Positions 1 to 9,559 of a DNA stretch of 36,590 nt are shown here, one piece after another. Below the pieces are notes generated by a model. That model was not told where the DNA came from. It searched no databases and was given only the letters and a program-made list of their open reading frames with translations. The DNA lies in NCBI GenBank assembly GCA_007117515.1, contig SKGQ01000003.1, positions 1-36,590 of the forward strand, read 5' to 3'. The DNA is from Ectothiorhodospiraceae bacterium (GTDB lineage: Bacteria; Pseudomonadota; Gammaproteobacteria; Nitrococcales; Aquisalimonadaceae). The first letter of the stretch is position 1, and each line of letters starts with the position of its first letter. The position numbers and the translations under genes were made by a program.

Positions 1-1439
1 AGGGCGCTGGAGAAGTGTCGGGTCAGGCAGCGGCCCTGGCGCCGGGCATCGCGCATGGCAAGCTCGACGAAGCGGAGTAAATCCGAAGCTTTCCGTGCAT
101 CGTTCGGGTAGTGGCAGGCACCGGTGCTGAAGCCCGGATTCAGCGCGTGACCGGCAAGCAGTACTGGTGCCATCAGCGTGTGCAGAATGCCGGCGAGCCG
201 ATGCGAGATGTCCTCCGATGTCTGAATATTATCCAGAATCAGCATGAAACCATCATTGCCCCAGCGAGCGACCATCTCTTCGGCCCCAAGCCGTTCGCCC
301 AGGCGACCCGCCAGAACCGACAGCAGGCGATCCATCGCATCCTGATCCAGCAGGTCGCGCAGGGTGTCAGCATCGTCCAGATCCACCAGCACCACCGAGA
401 AAGGCTGCGCCGGCGCCTGCTCCAGGCGTGCCTCCAGACGTTGACGCAGTGCGTCCCGGTTGCGCAGCCCGGTGACCGGATCGAAAAACATCATGCGATG
501 CAGGCTGCGACCATTGTGTTGTCGCAGCAGGCCAATCGTCAGCAGCGTCGCCGCCGCCTGCAGTAACTGCAGCTGTTCCGTCGACCAGGGATGCGCCGGC
601 ACGCAACGGTCCATGGCAAGAAAGCCGCGTAGCAGCCCGCTATGACGGATTGGAATGATGATCAGTGACTGTATGCCCTCTCGGGGCAGCAACGCCCGTT
701 CAGCCGCCGCGGACTTTGGCAGCTCATCAGGGCTGTGCAGCAACACGGTCTCGCCGCAGCGCAATCGCTCGCGCAACCACGGCAACAGCTCCAGGCTGTG
801 CGGGCCTTTCTGCAGAGGGGGCTCAGCGGTGCGACGCTTCCAGGCGGCGCAACGGCTGAGAATGTGTCGTGCCCCCTTCAGCCCCATCAGATACACGCGA
901 CCCGCGCCGGTGTGCTGACCTACCGAGCTAAGACTTTCACGAATAGCCTCGGGCAGGTCCGCAAGCGGGCGGTTACCGAGATCGTCCGCGCTGCTTTGCA
1001 GCATGCGGTGAATGTTTGGGTCAATCGCCTTACCGATGGCGAGCGTCGGAACAACGGTGGGGATCACCAGATCATTGATCGAGCCAATCAGGTGCTCGGC
1101 ATCGAGTCGGCGTAGCGTCAGGCTGAATTCCCGGTCCTGGGCGACCCGTGCCAGCCGGAGCGACAAGTTGACTGATTCCCGCTCGCCATCCCGGCAGCGG
1201 CAAATCCCGGTCCGTAACGGAACGCGGTCTTCGTCGCGCACCAGGTCGGTTATCAGACAGGCTTCTGAGGGCGACGACAGGCTCGTGGCCGGCCGTCCCC
1301 CGATACTCAGCAGCCGACCGTCCTGGCTCGCCAGCACCAGCAGTGTTTCCCGGCCTGCCAGCAGGCAATCGGCCAGGATGCTGTCCGCGGACTCCTCGGG
1401 TTGCGCGGCGTTTGAATCCTGTCCAGGTCGATCGCTCAT
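1..1439 (-). CDS. GAF domain + degenerate GGDEF (diguanylate-cyclase-like) protein, truncated by the window edge
   Basis: Open reverse frame from ATG at 1439 (MSDRPGQDSNAAQPEE...) running off the window start; contains FFDPVTGLRNRDALRQRL and ARWGNDGFMLIL, i.e. a GGDEF domain with a non-canonical signature. Not in the ORF track because its stop lies outside the window. Confidence 0.8.
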   Translation of the reverse strand, partial: MSDRPGQDSNAAQPEESADSILADCLLAGRETLLVLASQDGRLLSIGGRPATSLSSPSEACLITDLVRDEDRVPLRTGICRCRDGERESVNLSLRLARVAQDREFSLTLRRLDAEHLIGSINDLVIPTVVPTLAIGKAIDPNIHRMLQSSADDLGNRPLADLPEAIRESLSSVGQHTGAGRVYLMGLKGARHILSRCAAWKRRTAEPPLQKGPHSLELLPWLRERLRCGETVLLHSPDELPKSAAAERALLPREGIQSLIIIPIRHSGLLRGFLAMDRCVPAHPWSTEQLQLLQAAATLLTIGLLRQHNGRSLHRMMFFDPVTGLRNRDALRQRLEARLEQAPAQPFSVVLVDLDDADTLRDLLDQDAMDRLLSVLAGRLGERLGAEEMVARWGNDGFMLILDNIQTSEDISHRLAGILHTLMAPVLLAGHALNPGFSTGACHYPNDARKASDLLRFVELAMRDARRQGRCLTRHFSSA

Positions 1440-1507
1440 ACTGCGCTCTCGTCGTCCCTAGCCTGGACGTTCCTGTGCTCTCGCATCTGTTGTGCCCTGC
1501 TCCAGCC

Positions 1508-1529
1508 TAAGGAAACACTGGTTCATTTA
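1508..1529 (+). repeat. Possible solo end of the TAAGGAAACGCTG terminal-inverted-repeat element
   Basis: TAAGGAAACACTGGTTCATTT closely matches the left end of the 22446-22630 element (TAAGGAAACGCTGATTCATTT). Confidence 0.4.
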
Positions 1530-1692
1530 GCCGGATTTCTTGTTCGCGGTTGGTCGTGACAGCGCGCCGTTCCGGGTCCGACCGCTTTTCGAGGAGACGC
1601 TTTTCCGTTCGCGCGTTGCCGTCCCCGGGCGCTATTTGCCCGACCGTCAAACCGTCGGACAAACCTGTGTTGATGGTCGAGTATGTCCAACT

Positions 1693-2970
1693 TTACTCAC
1701 GATCACAATTGCTTGGCGTGTGAACGTCGTGTGAAGTCTCAATTTCCGGATGTGGGCCCTGTTCCTGATTTCTGGCGGCTAGGGCGGCTCGTATGCTCGA
1801 TGCCAGACTGGTTGGTTGCAGGCTCATCAGCAGACCGAACAGCAGAACCGGTAGCAACGCCAGGCGCGGTTCGGACAGGCTGTCAGCGAGGGCGCCGCCG
1901 ATGAGGGGCACAAGAAAGCAGGCACCGTAGCCAATGGTGAACATGCCTGCGGCCATCGCCGCGGTTTCGCCACGCCGGGCCAACGCTGGCGGTAACGACA
2001 GCAGCAGGATCAATTGCACCCCACTGGCCAGGCTGACGAGAAAACCGAACCAGAGTGCCAGCCAGCCGCTGGCCACCAGAAACGGAATCAGGGCCAGTGA
2101 GGCGGTTGCCATCATCAGGATGATCGGCCCGCTGCGCAGGACCAGGCGGCCTGCCAGTACCAGCATCAGCAGTGAAGCAATGACCTGGGCCGTATTGAAC
2201 AGGAGCAGACCACCGGCCAGCAGATCGCCTTCTCCGCGTGATTCGAGAATGCTCGCCATATAGGCATTGGTACCGAAGAAGAGACCGGCGGTGGCGCCCA
2301 TGAGCAGACCGAGGCGCCACAAAAGCGGATCACCCCAGCGCGGCATCCACTGCCGGATATCAGCCTTTATGGCGGCGGTGTCTTCGCGGTCGCCGTGCCG
2401 CAGCAGGGCGAACAGGAGAGGAATTGCGGGCAACGACCAGAGTGCGACCGCAATCCGCCAGTTTTCACCGCTGAGCGGGACAAGCAGGGGCAGTGTCAGA
2501 CCGGCCCCGATGACCTCGCCCACCAGCATTCCGTTGGTGTAGATAGCCGTTGCCAGGGCCACCCGGCCGGCGCAGTGTTCCCTCACCATTGCCGGCAGGG
2601 TCGGCTGCAGCACGGCGATGCCCAGGCCCATGACCGCGGTTGCCGCCAGCAGCCACAGTAGATTGGGCGATAGACCCCGCGCCGCCGATGCGGCAAGCAC
2701 CAGGAACAGCGCGAGGCTGGCGGTATTGCGGACACCCAACCGCGCGACGATGAACGAACCGGCCATGGCCGCCGCCGCAAGCATCAAAAGGGGCAGCGTC
2801 GTAAGCGCGCCGGTTGCCGACTCGCCCAGAGCGAGCTCCTCCCGAATCATTGGCGCCAGCGGGGCCGCCGCCATCAGGGTAATACGCAGGTAGATGCCCA
2901 GGCCCCAGAGCAACAGCAGGCTGGGAAGGATCGGGCGCAGATCTCCCAGCGCCCGCTTCAGGCCAAACAA
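1693..2970 (-). CDS. MFS transporter, CynX/NimT-like
   Basis: 425 aa, multi-TM; LAPMIREELALGESATGALTTLPLLMLA motif typical of CynX-like MFS proteins. Confidence 0.8.
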   Translation of the reverse strand: MFGLKRALGDLRPILPSLLLLWGLGIYLRITLMAAAPLAPMIREELALGESATGALTTLPLLMLAAAAMAGSFIVARLGVRNTASLALFLVLAASAARGLSPNLLWLLAATAVMGLGIAVLQPTLPAMVREHCAGRVALATAIYTNGMLVGEVIGAGLTLPLLVPLSGENWRIAVALWSLPAIPLLFALLRHGDREDTAAIKADIRQWMPRWGDPLLWRLGLLMGATAGLFFGTNAYMASILESRGEGDLLAGGLLLFNTAQVIASLLMLVLAGRLVLRSGPIILMMATASLALIPFLVASGWLALWFGFLVSLASGVQLILLLSLPPALARRGETAAMAAGMFTIGYGACFLVPLIGGALADSLSEPRLALLPVLLFGLLMSLQPTSLASSIRAALAARNQEQGPHPEIETSHDVHTPSNCDRE

Positions 2971-3012
2971 GGTGATGCATCCATCAATCGGAGTTTGTGC
3001 ATGCGCATAGCA

Positions 3013-3100
3013 TAGGGAAACCCTGCGCTATCCGCGCGCGTCTTGCCAGGTGACCAATACCTGTTTCGGTCACGCACTCGGGAAGCAATCGACGTCTCTC
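3013..3100. repeat. Possible decayed copy of the TAAGGAAACGCTG element
   Basis: TAGGGAAACCCTG followed by CTTGCCAGGTGACCAATACCTGTTTCGGTC...CGGGAA, resembling CTTGCCAGATGACCAAAACCGGTCTCGG...GGGAA of the 22446 element. Confidence 0.35.
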
Positions 3101-3340
3101 TGGCGGACAGCGAAAGTTTTATCAATCTCACAAAACGGGATATTCATGTGCCCATAAGCCACGGAAAAAAACGAATATCCTTTCGTTGTACGCACTAAGT
3201 TGAATTGGCAGCCAGCAACCTTCCTGAAAGTCTGCGGTATCCGGCCTATTCACGTTCTCCGATCCGGGCCGGCCCTCTGAGCCGAACAATTTTTCCGGGA
3301 TCACAGCACCGGAAGCTTCATAACCAGGAAGGATTTTGTC

Positions 3341-3615
3341 ATGGGACTCATGCAACACGTGAAATACGTCCGCTGGCTCCTGTTTGCCTTCGCGCTCGCG
3401 CTGGTGCTCGCCGGGTGCGGCGGTGGCGGCGGTAGCAGCAGTAGCAGCAACGGCAATGGCTCTACCTGCAAGCCTCCGGCGACGAGGCCTCGGCGACGGA
3501 TCACAGTCTGCCGTCCGGCGTGCGCAGCCGTATCTAGCAGCGATATCTGGACAGTTTCGAGTACCCGATCCCGGGGCTGTTTTTCGATGTCGACCAGCGG
3601 GCAACGCGGCGGTGA
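3341..3615 (+). pseudogene. Probable disrupted small lipoprotein ORF upstream of the TadG-like gene
   Basis: MGLMQHVKYVRWLLFAFALALVLAGCGGGGGSSSSS has a signal peptide and LAGC lipobox; downstream coding-like sequence (YLQASGDEASATDHSLPSGVRSRI*QRYLDSFEYPIPGLFFDVDQRATRR) is in another frame, contains an in-frame TAG, and its TGA overlaps the GTG start of the next gene. Confidence 0.4.
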
Positions 3616-5285
3616 CAATCCGCAGGGATTCCCGTGGCGGTCGTGAGCGCGGGGCGATGGCCATCGGCTTCGCCGTCGTGCTGCTGCTCGGCGTCCTGGT
3701 CGTGGCCCTGGTGCTGGATGTGGGCCGCTGGTACATGGAGGACCGGCGCTTGCAGAAGGCGGTGGATACGGTTGCCATGCAGTACGCGATGCACGACGGC
3801 TATTGCGCCGGCCAAGGCATGGGCCCGGATCCGGCGGCAGGCGAGGTCGAGGCGGCGCTGGTGAACCAGGATCTGCGCAATCCGGTAACCGTGATGAACG
3901 CGGTCTTCGGATTCATGGATCGCGAGGATGGGGTGCGCCAGTTCGTCACTGAAAGCGATCAGCCAGAGGCCTTCCTGCTGCGGGCCCGGCAGGAGGTTCC
4001 CCGGAGTATCGTGGCAAGCGGACTGTTTCCCGGCACGGTGACGCTGGAGAAGACGGCTGTCGCAAGGCGGGTGCCGGTGGCGACATTCTCTGTCGGTAGC
4101 TGGCTCGCCCGGATTGACAGCAGCAATGTCGGCCTGGTGAATGCACTGCTCGGCGCCCTGGTAGGCGGATCGGTTGATCTTGATCTGGTGTCGTATCAGG
4201 GGTTGGCGGCGGCGGACGTCAGCCTCGGTGATTTGCTGGGTGCTGGAGAGACGTTTCTCGGAGCGGGCGTTGGTACGCCGGAGGAACTCCTGAATGCGGA
4301 TCTGACCCTCGGTCAACTCGGGGATATCTTCGTCGAGGCATTGAGTCGGTCCGGGCAGTCAACTGCCGAGATTCAGGCATTGCTGGCTGATGTGGCAGTC
4401 GGTGCCCTCGGCACCATTCGGCTGGCGGATGTGCTCTCGGTCGATGACGGCACGGGACAGTCGGCGCTGGATGCTGCTGTCGGTTTGGGGGACCTGTTGG
4501 TGGCCAGTCTGATGCTGGCGAACGAACGATCCGCTCTCGAACTGGATCTGGATGGACTGAACATCAGTATTCCCGGGGTAACAAATCTGCGATCAGATGC
4601 TCGAGTGGCGGTGATCGAACCGCCACAAATCGCTATTGGCCGACCCGGCGAGGCGGTTGCCCGAACGGCCCAGGTGAGGCTCCAGTTGAACAACGAACTG
4701 GACGTGACCCTGCTCGGCATACCGCTGGCGGACGTGCCGTTGAATGTTGCCTTGGGCGCTGCCGAAGGCGAAGCAGCTTTGGACGGAATTCGCTGTCGTA
4801 GAATAACCAACGATGCCTTCGGTGTTGATCTGTCGGTAGCAACCACGGCGGTGGGATTGCAGCTTGGGCAGTTCGACAATATGGAATCGTCCGGTAGTGT
4901 TACCGGTCAGTCCGCCGTGACCATCGGAGGGGGGTTATTGAACATTCGTCTTACGATGCAGCTCGATGCGACCCCCTCGCCGGGATCACAGAGCGCCATT
5001 TCGTTCGATGTCAGTCGTGACGCGCTGCCCCAGAGCGGGACGACTGGCGGCGGAGGACTGTTCGGCGGGATTGGCAGCGATCTTCAAATCAACCTGACGA
5101 TGCTTGGCGTTGGGCTTCTGCCCGGCGGACTGCAGAGTCTGCTGGGAACGCTGCTGCGCGATCTGCTTAACTTGCTGGTCGCGACTATTATTGATCCATT
5201 GCTGGAACTGCTGGGTCTGAGATTGGCAGGTGCTGACGTCGAGTTGATCGACGTCAGGGAAGGTCCCATCGAACTGATTCTTTGA
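3612..5285 (+). CDS. TadG-like pilus-assembly-related protein
   Basis: TIRRDSRGGRERGAMAIGFAVVLLLGVLVVALVLDVGRWYMEDRRLQKAVDTVAMQYAMH is a TadE/TadG-type N-terminus; GTG start at 3612 proposed (the track ORF begins at 3384). Confidence 0.65.
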   Translation: MTIRRDSRGGRERGAMAIGFAVVLLLGVLVVALVLDVGRWYMEDRRLQKAVDTVAMQYAMHDGYCAGQGMGPDPAAGEVEAALVNQDLRNPVTVMNAVFGFMDREDGVRQFVTESDQPEAFLLRARQEVPRSIVASGLFPGTVTLEKTAVARRVPVATFSVGSWLARIDSSNVGLVNALLGALVGGSVDLDLVSYQGLAAADVSLGDLLGAGETFLGAGVGTPEELLNADLTLGQLGDIFVEALSRSGQSTAEIQALLADVAVGALGTIRLADVLSVDDGTGQSALDAAVGLGDLLVASLMLANERSALELDLDGLNISIPGVTNLRSDARVAVIEPPQIAIGRPGEAVARTAQVRLQLNNELDVTLLGIPLADVPLNVALGAAEGEAALDGIRCRRITNDAFGVDLSVATTAVGLQLGQFDNMESSGSVTGQSAVTIGGGLLNIRLTMQLDATPSPGSQSAISFDVSRDALPQSGTTGGGGLFGGIGSDLQINLTMLGVGLLPGGLQSLLGTLLRDLLNLLVATIIDPLLELLGLRLAGADVELIDVREGPIELIL

Positions 5286-5381
5286 CCCTGTCCGAAAACG
5301 CGATCGTGCCGATTTGCCGCCGCCCGCCGGTGCGCTAGCATGCAATGCAGCATCCGGCTGCAGCGAGGCGCAAGCCCCACC

Positions 5382-7889
5382 ATGTTCCTGATCTATCCAA
5401 TACGTTTTCTGGCGGCTGCGTCTCTCGGGCTTATCTTCTTTCTTTGTGCAAATCAGTTCGCTTTTGCCGAGGAGGCTTTGTCCTTCGACCAGCGGCTGCA
5501 AATCTGGGAGCGCACTCTGGATGAAGTGGAGGCTGCGTTGGAGGCGGATTTCGCGCAGTCCGACGTTAGTGAGGTGCGGAAGGACTTGCAGCGCGTCATT
5601 GACGAGGCCGAGAAGAAACGGGTTCAGGTGCGCAGCCGCGCCGATGCGATCCAGCGCCAGCTCGATCAGCTCGGCGCGGCGCCCGAGGACGACGATCCGG
5701 ACGAGGAAGCGTCGATTTCCCGCATTCGTGATGATCTCAAGCGCGGGGCCAGGACTTACACTGGCCAGGTCGCACGAATTAAACTGGTTGAACAGCGTGC
5801 CGCTGATTTGCTCGAGGATATCGCCTGGTGGGAGCAGCGCCTGTTCCGCCAGCAGATTCTGCATCGCGTGCCGATGCCCCTTTCGCTGGAGATCTGGCGG
5901 GTGGCCGCTGCGTCCGGCGCGGAACTGGCGATGGTCGTGTTGCGCGCTCCCGCGGAGTGGTGGGGCGAGCGAAGGGAAGACGAGCACGACACGATTGCCC
6001 TTGCGCTTCTCCTGTCGATGCCGGTCCTTGGTCTGTTGCTGGGCTGGCCCGTTAGACGCTGGCTGATTCGCCATCTGGGCCGTGACCCGGAGGAGCTGCA
6101 GCCCAGTTATGCGCGGCGGATCATCGCTGCGGTCGGTGACGGTCTGGCGAACGCGGTGGTGCCGGCGGTCATCATCGGTCTGGTGATCACGTCGCTCTGG
6201 TCTCAGGACGTCCTCACCGGCGTCTTTGGTCATCTGCTGACCGTGGCAGGTGGTGCCCTTGCCGTTTATCTGGTTTTGGTCGGGCTGAGTCGCGCGGCCC
6301 TGTCACCGTATCTTGTCGCCTGGCGCATCCTGCCGGTGGAGCCTGCCTACGCCAATGAACTGCTGCTGGCGATTCGGGCGACCTTTGCCGTTGTCACGAT
6401 CGCCATGGCGATACTGGTGCTGTCATTGGAAATCGGCGCTTATCCGGATGAATTCATGGCAGCGTTTTTCCTGATCCAGACATCCCTCGTGGCCGGTTTG
6501 TGTCTGTGGATGCTGGCACCACGCTACTGGATCGACTCACTGGCTGCTTCCCAAGGGGCCGGCACTGTCAGCGAGGCGGATGCGCCGGCTGAAGATGAGG
6601 GTCCAGCGACGTATGCCCAGGCGGATGAATCGGCCGGCCCGCATTTGCTGGAGCGCGGCCGTGCCCTGTTACGTTTCGCCCTGGCCTTTGCGCCGGTTCT
6701 CGCGCTGGCGGGGTTTGGTCGGCTCGGCTATTTCCTGCAGACACGACTGCTGGCCACCATGGCCCTGATCGGCCTGGGAGTGCTGCTTTGTGCTGCGGTT
6801 CGCGAGGGCCTGGAACGACTCTATCGCAGCGGATTTTCGCCATTTCAGGGTCGCCGTGCGGCCGGCAGCCCGCCGCCATCGGACCGATCGGTGCGAGCAC
6901 TTGTGTTCTGGTCGTCGCTGGTAACCAACGTGCTGGTGTTCGTGCCGCTGGTTTACCTCGCGCTGCTGCTCTACGGCGTACCGCCGATCGCGCTGGCGAT
7001 ATGGACCCGTGATTTCTTCTCCGGTGCGGAGATCGCCGGATTGACCCTCTCGCCGGCCAATCTGCTCCTGGCCGTCGGAGCCCTGATGGCGACTGTCTTT
7101 GTGACCAATCTCGTGCGCCGCTGGCTGAATCGCAAAGTCTTGCCCAACACAAGACTGGACGATGGCGCGCGCAACTCGATTTCCGCCGCCACAGGTTACG
7201 TTGGGGTTGGCATCGGCATCCTGCTGGCATTGTCCGTGGTCGGCCTCGACTTCACCAATCTGGCGCTGGTGGCCGGCGCCCTGTCGTTGGGAATCGGTTT
7301 CGGCCTGCGCAATGTGGTCGAGAACTTCGCTGCCGGGCTCCTGCTGCTGATCGAGAGGCCGGTCAAGGTCGGTGACTGGATTATCGTCGGTGGCAACGAG
7401 GGAACCGTGCGACACATTTCCGTGCGATCAACGGAGATCGAGACCTTCAACCGGGCCTCGGTCATCGTGCCCAATTCCGAACTGATCTCCACGGCGGTGA
7501 CCAACTGGACGCACAAGAACCGCATGGCCCGGGAGATTCTCAAGGTCGGCGTCGCCTACGGCAGCGATACCCGGCAGGTGGCGCGCATCCTCGCGGGTTG
7601 TGCCGAGCAGCATCCGCGCGTGCTCAAGGTTCCGCCGCCGGTGGTCTATTTCCTCGGTTTCGGTGACTCGTCCCTGGAGTTCGAATTGCGGTGTTTCATC
7701 GGCGATACAGATGATTTCGTTGTGGTTTTGAGTGATCTGCATTTCGCTGCCGATCAGGCGTTCCGCGAGGCGGGTATCAAAATCCCGTTCCCGCAGCGGG
7801 ATCTCCATTTGCACCAGTCACCGGCTGTTGGCCCTGAAGCACCGGGGCCGGTTGACACGAATCAGCAGCGAGGGGCCAGGGATGAATAG
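5382..7889 (+). CDS. MscS/MscK-like mechanosensitive ion channel
   Basis: C-terminal MscS core: LVAGALSLGIGFGLRNVVENFAAGLLLLIERPVKVGDWIIVGGNEGTVRHISVRSTEIETFNRASVIVPNSELI; signal-peptide-like N-terminus from ATG 5382. Confidence 0.88.
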   Translation: MFLIYPIRFLAAASLGLIFFLCANQFAFAEEALSFDQRLQIWERTLDEVEAALEADFAQSDVSEVRKDLQRVIDEAEKKRVQVRSRADAIQRQLDQLGAAPEDDDPDEEASISRIRDDLKRGARTYTGQVARIKLVEQRAADLLEDIAWWEQRLFRQQILHRVPMPLSLEIWRVAAASGAELAMVVLRAPAEWWGERREDEHDTIALALLLSMPVLGLLLGWPVRRWLIRHLGRDPEELQPSYARRIIAAVGDGLANAVVPAVIIGLVITSLWSQDVLTGVFGHLLTVAGGALAVYLVLVGLSRAALSPYLVAWRILPVEPAYANELLLAIRATFAVVTIAMAILVLSLEIGAYPDEFMAAFFLIQTSLVAGLCLWMLAPRYWIDSLAASQGAGTVSEADAPAEDEGPATYAQADESAGPHLLERGRALLRFALAFAPVLALAGFGRLGYFLQTRLLATMALIGLGVLLCAAVREGLERLYRSGFSPFQGRRAAGSPPPSDRSVRALVFWSSLVTNVLVFVPLVYLALLLYGVPPIALAIWTRDFFSGAEIAGLTLSPANLLLAVGALMATVFVTNLVRRWLNRKVLPNTRLDDGARNSISAATGYVGVGIGILLALSVVGLDFTNLALVAGALSLGIGFGLRNVVENFAAGLLLLIERPVKVGDWIIVGGNEGTVRHISVRSTEIETFNRASVIVPNSELISTAVTNWTHKNRMAREILKVGVAYGSDTRQVARILAGCAEQHPRVLKVPPPVVYFLGFGDSSLEFELRCFIGDTDDFVVVLSDLHFAADQAFREAGIKIPFPQRDLHLHQSPAVGPEAPGPVDTNQQRGARDE

Positions 7890-8292
7890 GACCGTGGGCG
7901 AAACCGGCAAGCGCCAGCCGGTCGGTGATCTGGCCGTGCGCACCATCGCCATGCCCGCCGATACCAACCCGGCCGGAGACATTTTCGGTGGCTGGTTGAT
8001 GGCGCAGATGGATCTGGCCGCGGGCAATGCGGCCGCCCGGCGGGCTCGCGGGCGCTGCGCCACGGTGGCGGTGGAGAGCATGAGTTTCATCAGCCCGGTG
8101 CTGGTGGGTGACGAGGTCAGTCTCTATGCCCGCATTGTCCGCGAAGGGCGCTCGTCAATTCGGATCGCCGTCGAGGCCTGGCGTCGTCCGCGCGCCACCG
8201 AGGAGATGATCCGGGTGACCGAAGGTCAGTTTACCTTTGTTGCCATTGACGCTGACGGCCGCAGTCGGCTCATACCTCGCGACCCGGCCTGA
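7882..8292 (+). CDS. Acyl-CoA thioesterase (hot-dog fold, YciA-like)
   Basis: MPADTNPAGDIFGGWLMAQMDLAAGNAAARRARGRCATVAVESMSFISPV; overlaps the end of the preceding gene by 8 nt. Confidence 0.85.
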   Translation: MNRTVGETGKRQPVGDLAVRTIAMPADTNPAGDIFGGWLMAQMDLAAGNAAARRARGRCATVAVESMSFISPVLVGDEVSLYARIVREGRSSIRIAVEAWRRPRATEEMIRVTEGQFTFVAIDADGRSRLIPRDPA

Positions 8293-8309
8293 GACTGCGA
8301 GGGAATCGA

Positions 8310-8723
8310 TCAGCTTTTCTTCTGCCACTGCCCGAACAGCCACATGCCCAGCAGCATGGCGGCGACAAAGACGAAGGCCTTCGATTCGCCGGCGCCCAGT
8401 GCCGTGATCGCCGGGCCTGGACAGAAGCCGGCCAGACCCCAGCCCACACCGAAACCAAGCCCGCCGATGACCAGCGGTCGATCGACATCGCGGCGAGTGG
8501 GCAAGCGCATGGGTTCACCGAGAACGCTTCGCTGGCGCTGACCGAACAGGCCAAAGCCCACCAGCCCGACGCCGATGGCGCCGACCATGACCAGCGCCAG
8601 CGAAGGATCCCAGTCACCTGCCAGATCCAGAAAACCAAGGACCTTGGCCGGGTTGATCATGCCCGACAGTAGCAGGCCCAGACCGAACAGCAGGCCGATG
8701 AGGAATGCAGAGAGAAGGGGCAT
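8310..8723 (-). CDS. YeeE/YedE-family (DUF6691-like) membrane protein
   Basis: [52 protein letters not shown] and [17 protein letters not shown]. Confidence 0.85.
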   Translation of the reverse strand: MPLLSAFLIGLLFGLGLLLSGMINPAKVLGFLDLAGDWDPSLALVMVGAIGVGLVGFGLFGQRQRSVLGEPMRLPTRRDVDRPLVIGGLGFGVGWGLAGFCPGPAITALGAGESKAFVFVAAMLLGMWLFGQWQKKS

Positions 8724-8726
8724 GAC

Positions 8727-9161
8727 TCAGCCTCCGAACAGGTGACGCATGACAAAGACCGTGGCGAAGCCCGCGGCCATGAAACTCAGTGTCGCGACCA
8801 GCGAGCGCGGCGATAGACGCGACAGGCCGCAAACGCCGTGACCGCTGGTGCATCCGGCACCCAGGCGGGTGAAGAAGCCCACCAAGAGCCCCGCGAGAAT
8901 GAGCGTCGGATAGCCGGCATCGACCTGAATGCTTGGCGTGCCGACGGACAGGGCCCAGAGCAGCGGTGCCGCGATCAGGCCACCAAGAAAAGCGATTCGC
9001 CAACGGTGGTCGCCGTCCGGTGTCTGCAACAGACCGCCGACGATGCCGCTGATGCCGGCGATGCGGCCATGCAGAATCAGCAGCAGGCTGGCGGCCAGGC
9101 CGATCAGCATGCCTCCCGCGAGTGCGCTCCAGGGTGTAAAGGCCGACCAGTCGATGCTCAT
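8727..9161 (-). CDS. YeeE/YedE-family sulfur-compound transporter-like protein
   Basis: GLLVGFFTRLGAGCTSGHGVCGLSRLSPRSLVATLSFMAAGFATVFVMRH. Confidence 0.87.
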   Translation of the reverse strand: MSIDWSAFTPWSALAGGMLIGLAASLLLILHGRIAGISGIVGGLLQTPDGDHRWRIAFLGGLIAAPLLWALSVGTPSIQVDAGYPTLILAGLLVGFFTRLGAGCTSGHGVCGLSRLSPRSLVATLSFMAAGFATVFVMRHLFGG

Positions 9162-9496
9162 GTTCCGGCTCCTTTGTTGTCACAGAAGATGCTGTAGAGG
9201 GTCTGCAGCAGGCGCAGTGTTTTGGCGTCGGCAATGCGGTAATACACGTGCCGCCCGGCGCGACGGGTGTCTACCAGACCCTGGCGTCGCAGCACGCCGA
9301 GCTGCTGCGACAGATTGGGTTGATGCAGATCGAGCAGCTCTTCCAGTTCGCCGACGCAGGCCTCGCCCTGACTGAGCTGACATAACAACAGCAGGCGATC
9401 CGGATGCGCCAGGCCACGCAGGTGGTCGCTGGCGGCCTGCGCCGCCTGGCGCATGCTGGTGATGTCGATCTCGGCCGTACTCATATCCATATCCAC
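9158..9496 (-). CDS. ArsR-family transcriptional regulator (BigR/SqrR-like)
   Basis: LRGLAHPDRLLLLCQLSQGEACVGELEELLDLHQPNLSQQLGVLRRQGLVDTRRAGRHVYYRIAD winged-helix ArsR sequence with two cysteines; adjacent to YeeE/YedE and an MBL persulfide-dioxygenase-like gene. Confidence 0.87.
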   Translation of the reverse strand: MDMDMSTAEIDITSMRQAAQAASDHLRGLAHPDRLLLLCQLSQGEACVGELEELLDLHQPNLSQQLGVLRRQGLVDTRRAGRHVYYRIADAKTLRLLQTLYSIFCDNKGAGT

Positions 9497-9500
9497 CCTT

Positions 9501-9536
9501 GAATTAAATTATATTATTATTCATATTATATTTAAG
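9501..9536. promoter_or_regulatory. AT-rich divergent promoter/operator, candidate BigR-type site
   Basis: GAATTAAATTATATTATTATTCATATTATATTTAAG, AT-rich with dyad-like TTATAT/ATATTA blocks, between the ArsR gene and the divergent MBL gene. Confidence 0.55.
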
Positions 9537-9559
9537 TTGCAACCAAGAGGTCATACGCC

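Noticed and set aside
4986-6233. 415-aa minus-strand ORF spanning the TadG-like and MscS genes
   Set aside because: Spans two supported plus-strand genes and their intergenic gap; no recognisable domain.
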